Shown: positions 5,437-7,813 of the stretch, one piece after another
How the letters are laid out: every line of letters starts with the position of its first letter
How positions within the stretch are numbered: position 1 is the stretch's first letter
Assembly: GCA_016649785.1 (NCBI GenBank)
Contig: JAENXB010000135.1
Coordinates: 1-7,813 of the forward strand
DNA: 7,813 nt
Direction of reading: 5' to 3'
Source of the DNA: Flavobacteriaceae bacterium
GTDB lineage: Bacteria; Bacteroidota; Bacteroidia; Flavobacteriales; Flavobacteriaceae
Translations under genes and position numbers: made by a program
The notes under the pieces: model-generated
What the model was told of the DNA's origin: nothing
Databases searched by the model: none
Seen by the model: the letters and a program-made list of their open reading frames with translations, nothing else

Positions 5437-5562
5437 TTATTGCCAGTCTTCTAATTTATCTCCTTCAAGAAGAGTAAAATCACTTCCTAAATTGTGTGAG
5501 CCATAAAACCCGGAATTATAAGAGGCAAATAATAACACTGATAAGATTATTATTGTCATCAT
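5437..5562 (-). CDS. Small hydrophobic-start ORF, possibly truncated (41 aa)
   Basis: ATG at 5562-5560 (a second ATG follows directly) opens a 41-codon frame starting MMTIIILSVLLFASYNSG, a plausible signal peptide or membrane anchor, then NLGSDFTLLEGDKLEDWQ and TAA. The leader before it is A-rich (AAAGAAAAA), acceptable for this phylum. The sequence recalls small exported proteins that sit beside RHS genes in flavobacteria, which are longer, so this may be the 5' stub of such a gene cut off where the RHS debris begins. The frame continues past its stop into the RHS remnant. I do not recognise a function, and it may not be expressed. Confidence 0.4.
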   Translation of the reverse strand: MMTIIILSVLLFASYNSGFYGSHNLGSDFTLLEGDKLEDWQ

Positions 5563-5626
5563 TTTTTCTTTATGTCCCAATCAATATCAGGATTGCGTTT
5601 CTCTCTTGGCGAGCTTCGGAAACAAA

Positions 5627-5769
5627 GTCAATTATCCCGGCATTTTGACTAAATTAATATCCGGAAATTTGGGTTGAGAAGTGTGGATTTAGAATCCAAT
5701 AAAGAAGACCGGCACCCCAGTTTTAACGCGAATATATTTGCTGTATCCTTCAAATTTATTCAGGATTAA
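5627..5769 (+). pseudogene. Frameshifted remnant of a second DUF3570 gene (3' end)
   Basis: This 143-base piece aligns end to end with the last 144 bases of the intact DUF3570 gene (3116-3259), about 115 of 144 positions matching by hand, including the stop codon. One base is missing near 5655, causing a frameshift. After it the frame reads NIRKFGLRSVDLE, then SNKEDRHPSFNANIFAVSFK and FIQD. The last 32 bases before the final codon are identical in both copies, whereas codons just before differ at third positions. No similarity is seen upstream of 5627, so about 90% of the gene is gone. It is followed after 72 bases by the DUF2231-like gene. Confidence 0.88.
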
Positions 5770-5841
5770 TTTTATAACTTAGAAGGATTCAAATCTGCCT
5801 GAGATATTTTAATAATAATGAACCAATAAAAACCTGAAATA

Positions 5842-6333
5842 ATGAATGATGCACATTTACATTTAATACTTAACCATTTTCCAATTGTTGGAATTACAAT
5901 TGGCCTGCTTGTTTTAATTGTTGGATATCTGATAAAAAATCAACAGGTAAAGGTTACATCTCTCGGTATTTTTATTTTTAGCGCACTTGCTGCCATTGCC
6001 GCCAATTATACCGGAGAAGGAGCAGAAGAAATCGTGGAAAAAATTCCGGGGATCAGTGAATCGCTTATTCACGATCACGAAGAATATGCTGAACAATTTT
6101 TTACTTTATCCCTAATTTTAGGTGGTGCCGCTTTAATTACCTTGTTCCTTCAAATAAAAAAACTGGGATTAGCTAAATACGGATATATCCTGGTATTTAT
6201 CCTTGCAATTTCTTCTTTAGTCTCAGCAAATTACGTAGGGAATAGTGGCGGAGAGATCAGGCATACAGAAATTCGTGAAGCTTCAAATATTGGAAATCAG
6301 CCTGATGTCATTGAGGATGAAGATGACCATTGA
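5842..6333 (+). CDS. DUF2231-like four-helix membrane protein
   Basis: A 163-residue inner-membrane protein with four hydrophobic helices, roughly residues 9-31, 37-54, 86-105 and 113-131, and a charged tail ending EDEDDH. It starts MNDAHLHLILNHFPIVG; the N-terminal His cluster before NHFP resembles DUF2231, a family suspected but not shown to bind haem. Candidate ligands are H5, H7, H12, H77, H79 and H141. The two helix pairs look like an internal duplication: helix 2 ends in ANYTGEGAEEI (residues 54-64) and helix 4 in ANYVGNSGGEI (129-139). ATG 5842 is the natural start. No promoter stands out. It lies 129 bases before the ferritin-VIT gene on the same strand and might share its transcript. 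Function unknown; a redox or metal role is suggested only by His content and neighbour. Confidence 0.7.
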   Translation: MNDAHLHLILNHFPIVGITIGLLVLIVGYLIKNQQVKVTSLGIFIFSALAAIAANYTGEGAEEIVEKIPGISESLIHDHEEYAEQFFTLSLILGGAALITLFLQIKKLGLAKYGYILVFILAISSLVSANYVGNSGGEIRHTEIREASNIGNQPDVIEDEDDH

Positions 6334-6397
6334 TCCGACCATTGTTTAAACGCAGTTTAGGCAAGAAATTTTAACTCAACAAATATTTTTAACCGGG

Positions 6398-6426
6398 TTG
6401 AATCCTGATAATTTGTGCAATCTTTG
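6398..6426 (+). promoter_or_regulatory. Probable promoter of the ferritin-VIT gene
   Basis: TTG at 6398-6400, an 18-base spacer and AATCTTTG at 6419-6426 match the Bacteroidota TTG / TAnnTTTG pattern except for the first base of the -7 box. The predicted leader would be about 30 bases. This suggests the gene can be transcribed independently of the DUF2231-like gene. Confidence 0.45.
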
Positions 6427-6462
6427 TTTAGAATGCGCCATTAATATAACTTATAAGCAGAA

Positions 6463-7554
6463 ATGGATCTTGAAAAAGCAATACAGGGAGAAATAGATAC
6501 AGCCTATCTGTATCAGCAAATGGTGAATCTTTTGGAGGATCCCGAACTTCAAAAATTTTATGGGCAAATGGCTGCCATTGAAAAAAAGCATATTCAAAAG
6601 TTTTACGAAAAAATACTCCTTTCAAATCCCAATTTTAAAATAAGAGAACCTTCAGGAAGAGCTAAAACTATTGCCTGGCTGGGTGAAAAATTTGGCACCA
6701 ATATCATTTTAAGTGTTCTTTCCGATACCGAAAAGAGCATGACTTATGCAACTATTGCCAATAAGACCAAAAACAAGCAGCCCATTGATGGTCATGAAGG
6801 AAGGCATGTTTCAATCTTAAAATCATTAAAATCCTTAAGTGGCAGCAACATAAGCAAAATTGAAGGTCGGCACAGAACGGTTGGCGGAAACGCTTTAAGG
6901 GCGGCTGTTTTAGGGGCCAACGATGGTTTGGTTTCCAATATGAGTTTGGTAATGGGCGTGGCAGGTGCAACTGCACAAAGTGCCCCAATTCTAATCGCGG
7001 GCCTGGCAGGGCTTATAGCTGGAGCCATCTCGATGGCTTTAGGGGAATGGATCTCGGTAAAAAGTTCACAGGAACTCTATGAAAGGCAAATAGAATTGGA
7101 GTTTGAAGAGCTTGAAAATAATCCGGAGGAAGAAAAAGAGGAATTAATCCTACTATACAGGGCAAAAGGATTCTCGGCAGAGGATGCAGAAAAAGCTGTA
7201 GAAAAAATTTGGGCAGATCCTGAACAAACTAAACAGGTTCTTATTACGGAAGAATTAGGAATTAATCAGGAAGAATTGGAAGGTTCAGCCTGGGAAGCCG
7301 CTATTGCATCTTTTTTTCTATTTATTACCGGTGCAATTATTCCCGTATTTCCCTTTTTCTTTTTTATTGGCAATAAAGCGCTTATCCTAAGCGTAGCCTT
7401 TAGTACCGTTGGATTGTTCTTGATTGGAGCCGCTATTACCCTTATTACCGGGAGATCGGTGACCAAATCGGGTTTGCGCCAGGTTCTTTTTGGTTTGGCC
7501 GCCGCAGGAATAACTTTCGGGATTGGAAAAATTATAGGAGTTGCCATCGCATAA
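6463..7554 (+). CDS. Ferritin-like/VIT1-CCC1 fusion metal transporter
   Basis: A 363-residue protein joining a rubrerythrin/ferritin-like domain (about residues 1-120) to a VIT1/CCC1 membrane transporter (about 140-363). The first domain has a complete di-iron set: E10, E40-x-x-H43, E90 and E112-x-x-H115. The transporter begins GNALRAAVLGANDGLVSN (about 142-159), with D154 and the GANDG signature in helix 1. A Glu-rich cytoplasmic segment of about residues 205-275 (many E, as in the VIT metal-binding domain) follows the second helix, and three more helices run to the C-terminus. Related fusions (MbfA) export iron in alpha-proteobacteria under iron or peroxide stress, so iron (or manganese) efflux with ferroxidase sensing is the likely job. 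No Fur-like box was identified. Domain calls are firm; direction and metal are inferred. Confidence 0.92.
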   Translation: MDLEKAIQGEIDTAYLYQQMVNLLEDPELQKFYGQMAAIEKKHIQKFYEKILLSNPNFKIREPSGRAKTIAWLGEKFGTNIILSVLSDTEKSMTYATIANKTKNKQPIDGHEGRHVSILKSLKSLSGSNISKIEGRHRTVGGNALRAAVLGANDGLVSNMSLVMGVAGATAQSAPILIAGLAGLIAGAISMALGEWISVKSSQELYERQIELEFEELENNPEEEKEELILLYRAKGFSAEDAEKAVEKIWADPEQTKQVLITEELGINQEELEGSAWEAAIASFFLFITGAIIPVFPFFFFIGNKALILSVAFSTVGLFLIGAAITLITGRSVTKSGLRQVLFGLAAAGITFGIGKIIGVAIA

Positions 7555-7721
7555 ATTAATGATGCCGGGACAAGGAATTGTCAATACTGTTTGCCAAATT
7601 ATTCCTAAATACAAAAAATTTAAACTGGAATTTTATATACATTTCCCTTGATTTTATGTTTTATTTAGAATTTTGGCTCCTTGTTTCGCTTAATATTAAC
7701 AAGCTTGCTTTTTTAAGTTAC

Positions 7722-7729
7722 TATCTTTA
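7722..7729 (+). promoter_or_regulatory. Possible -7 box for the gene at the right edge
   Basis: TATCTTTA differs from TAnnTTTG only at the last base and lies 19 bases before the TTG start at 7749. The nearest upstream TTG (7705-7707) is only 14 bases away, too close for a standard -33 element, so this is a weak call. Confidence 0.3.
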
Positions 7730-7748
7730 GAATTAAAAACTTCAAAAC

Positions 7749-7813
7749 TTGAAAAGGTTCCTAAGGAAATTTTTTAAAATTCTATTGTGGGTCACGGGAA
7801 GCATCATCCTGCT
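7749..7813 (+). CDS. Start of TamB/AsmA-like envelope protein (partial)
   Basis: The frame from TTG 7749 to the window edge encodes 21 residues: a basic stretch (KRFLRKFFK) followed by a hydrophobic one (ILLWVTGSIILL), a typical signal anchor. It strongly recalls the N-terminus of Bacteroidota TamB (translocation and assembly module / DUF490) proteins, which span the periplasm and help build the outer membrane. In this frame an upstream TAA at 7734-7736 leaves no ATG or GTG, so TTG at 7749 is the only reasonable start in view. The gene continues beyond the window, so the family cannot be confirmed. Confidence 0.5.
   Translation, partial: MKRFLRKFFKILLWVTGSIIL

Noticed and set aside
7569..7582. 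Small hairpin GACAA-GGAA-TTGTC after the ferritin-VIT gene as terminator
   Set aside because: It has only five base pairs and no T-run after it. It is too weak to call a terminator.
6752..7614. Several minus-strand frames opposite the ferritin-VIT gene
   Set aside because: They are long only because the opposite strand encodes hydrophobic, Ala/Gly-rich helices. They overlap one another in different frames and show no family features.

Overview
The window looks like chromosomal DNA from a marine-type member of the Bacteroidota, most likely Flavobacteriaceae. It is AT-rich, and the start codons lack classical Shine-Dalgarno sequences. The usable promoters fit the Bacteroidota TTG / TAnnTTTG pattern. 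The protein families (DUF4266/DUF3570 pair, RHS debris, ferritin-VIT fusion) are also typical of that group. The genus cannot be told from the sequence.

Left part (208-3259, + strand): a four-gene envelope redox operon. It encodes an exported thioredoxin-like protein (WCGPC), a periplasmic ApbE FMN transferase overlapping it by one base, a tiny DUF4266 lipoprotein ending in a Gly/Cys tail (GGGCGCN), and a DUF3570 protein that is probably an outer-membrane beta-barrel. The gene order implies that the lipoprotein and/or the barrel is the client of the two enzymes, through flavinylation and/or thiol redox. Neither the substrate nor the physiological role can be read from the sequence.

Middle part (3260-5841): a scrapyard of accessory DNA between two copies of the DUF3570 3' end (3116-3259 intact, 5627-5769 a frameshifted remnant). 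On the minus strand it holds a yefM-yoeB toxin-antitoxin module. Its toxin gene is split by a complete IS630-family element (3571-4690, TA duplication at both edges). Removing the element and one TA rejoins an 86-codon YoeB frame with all catalytic residues. Upstream of yefM lie a GTAC-core operator and promoter, a decayed RHS-repeat fragment carrying an in-frame stop and an inserted 14-bp palindrome, and a 41-codon hydrophobic-start ORF fused in frame to that debris.

Right part (5842-7813, + strand): a small four-helix DUF2231-like membrane protein, then a ferritin-like/VIT1-CCC1 fusion predicted to move iron or manganese across the membrane. At the edge is the beginning of a gene whose basic-plus-hydrophobic N-terminus resembles a TamB-type envelope protein and whose only possible start in view is TTG.

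No rRNA, tRNA, CRISPR array or riboswitch was seen. All alignments and counts were made by eye; no database search was possible.
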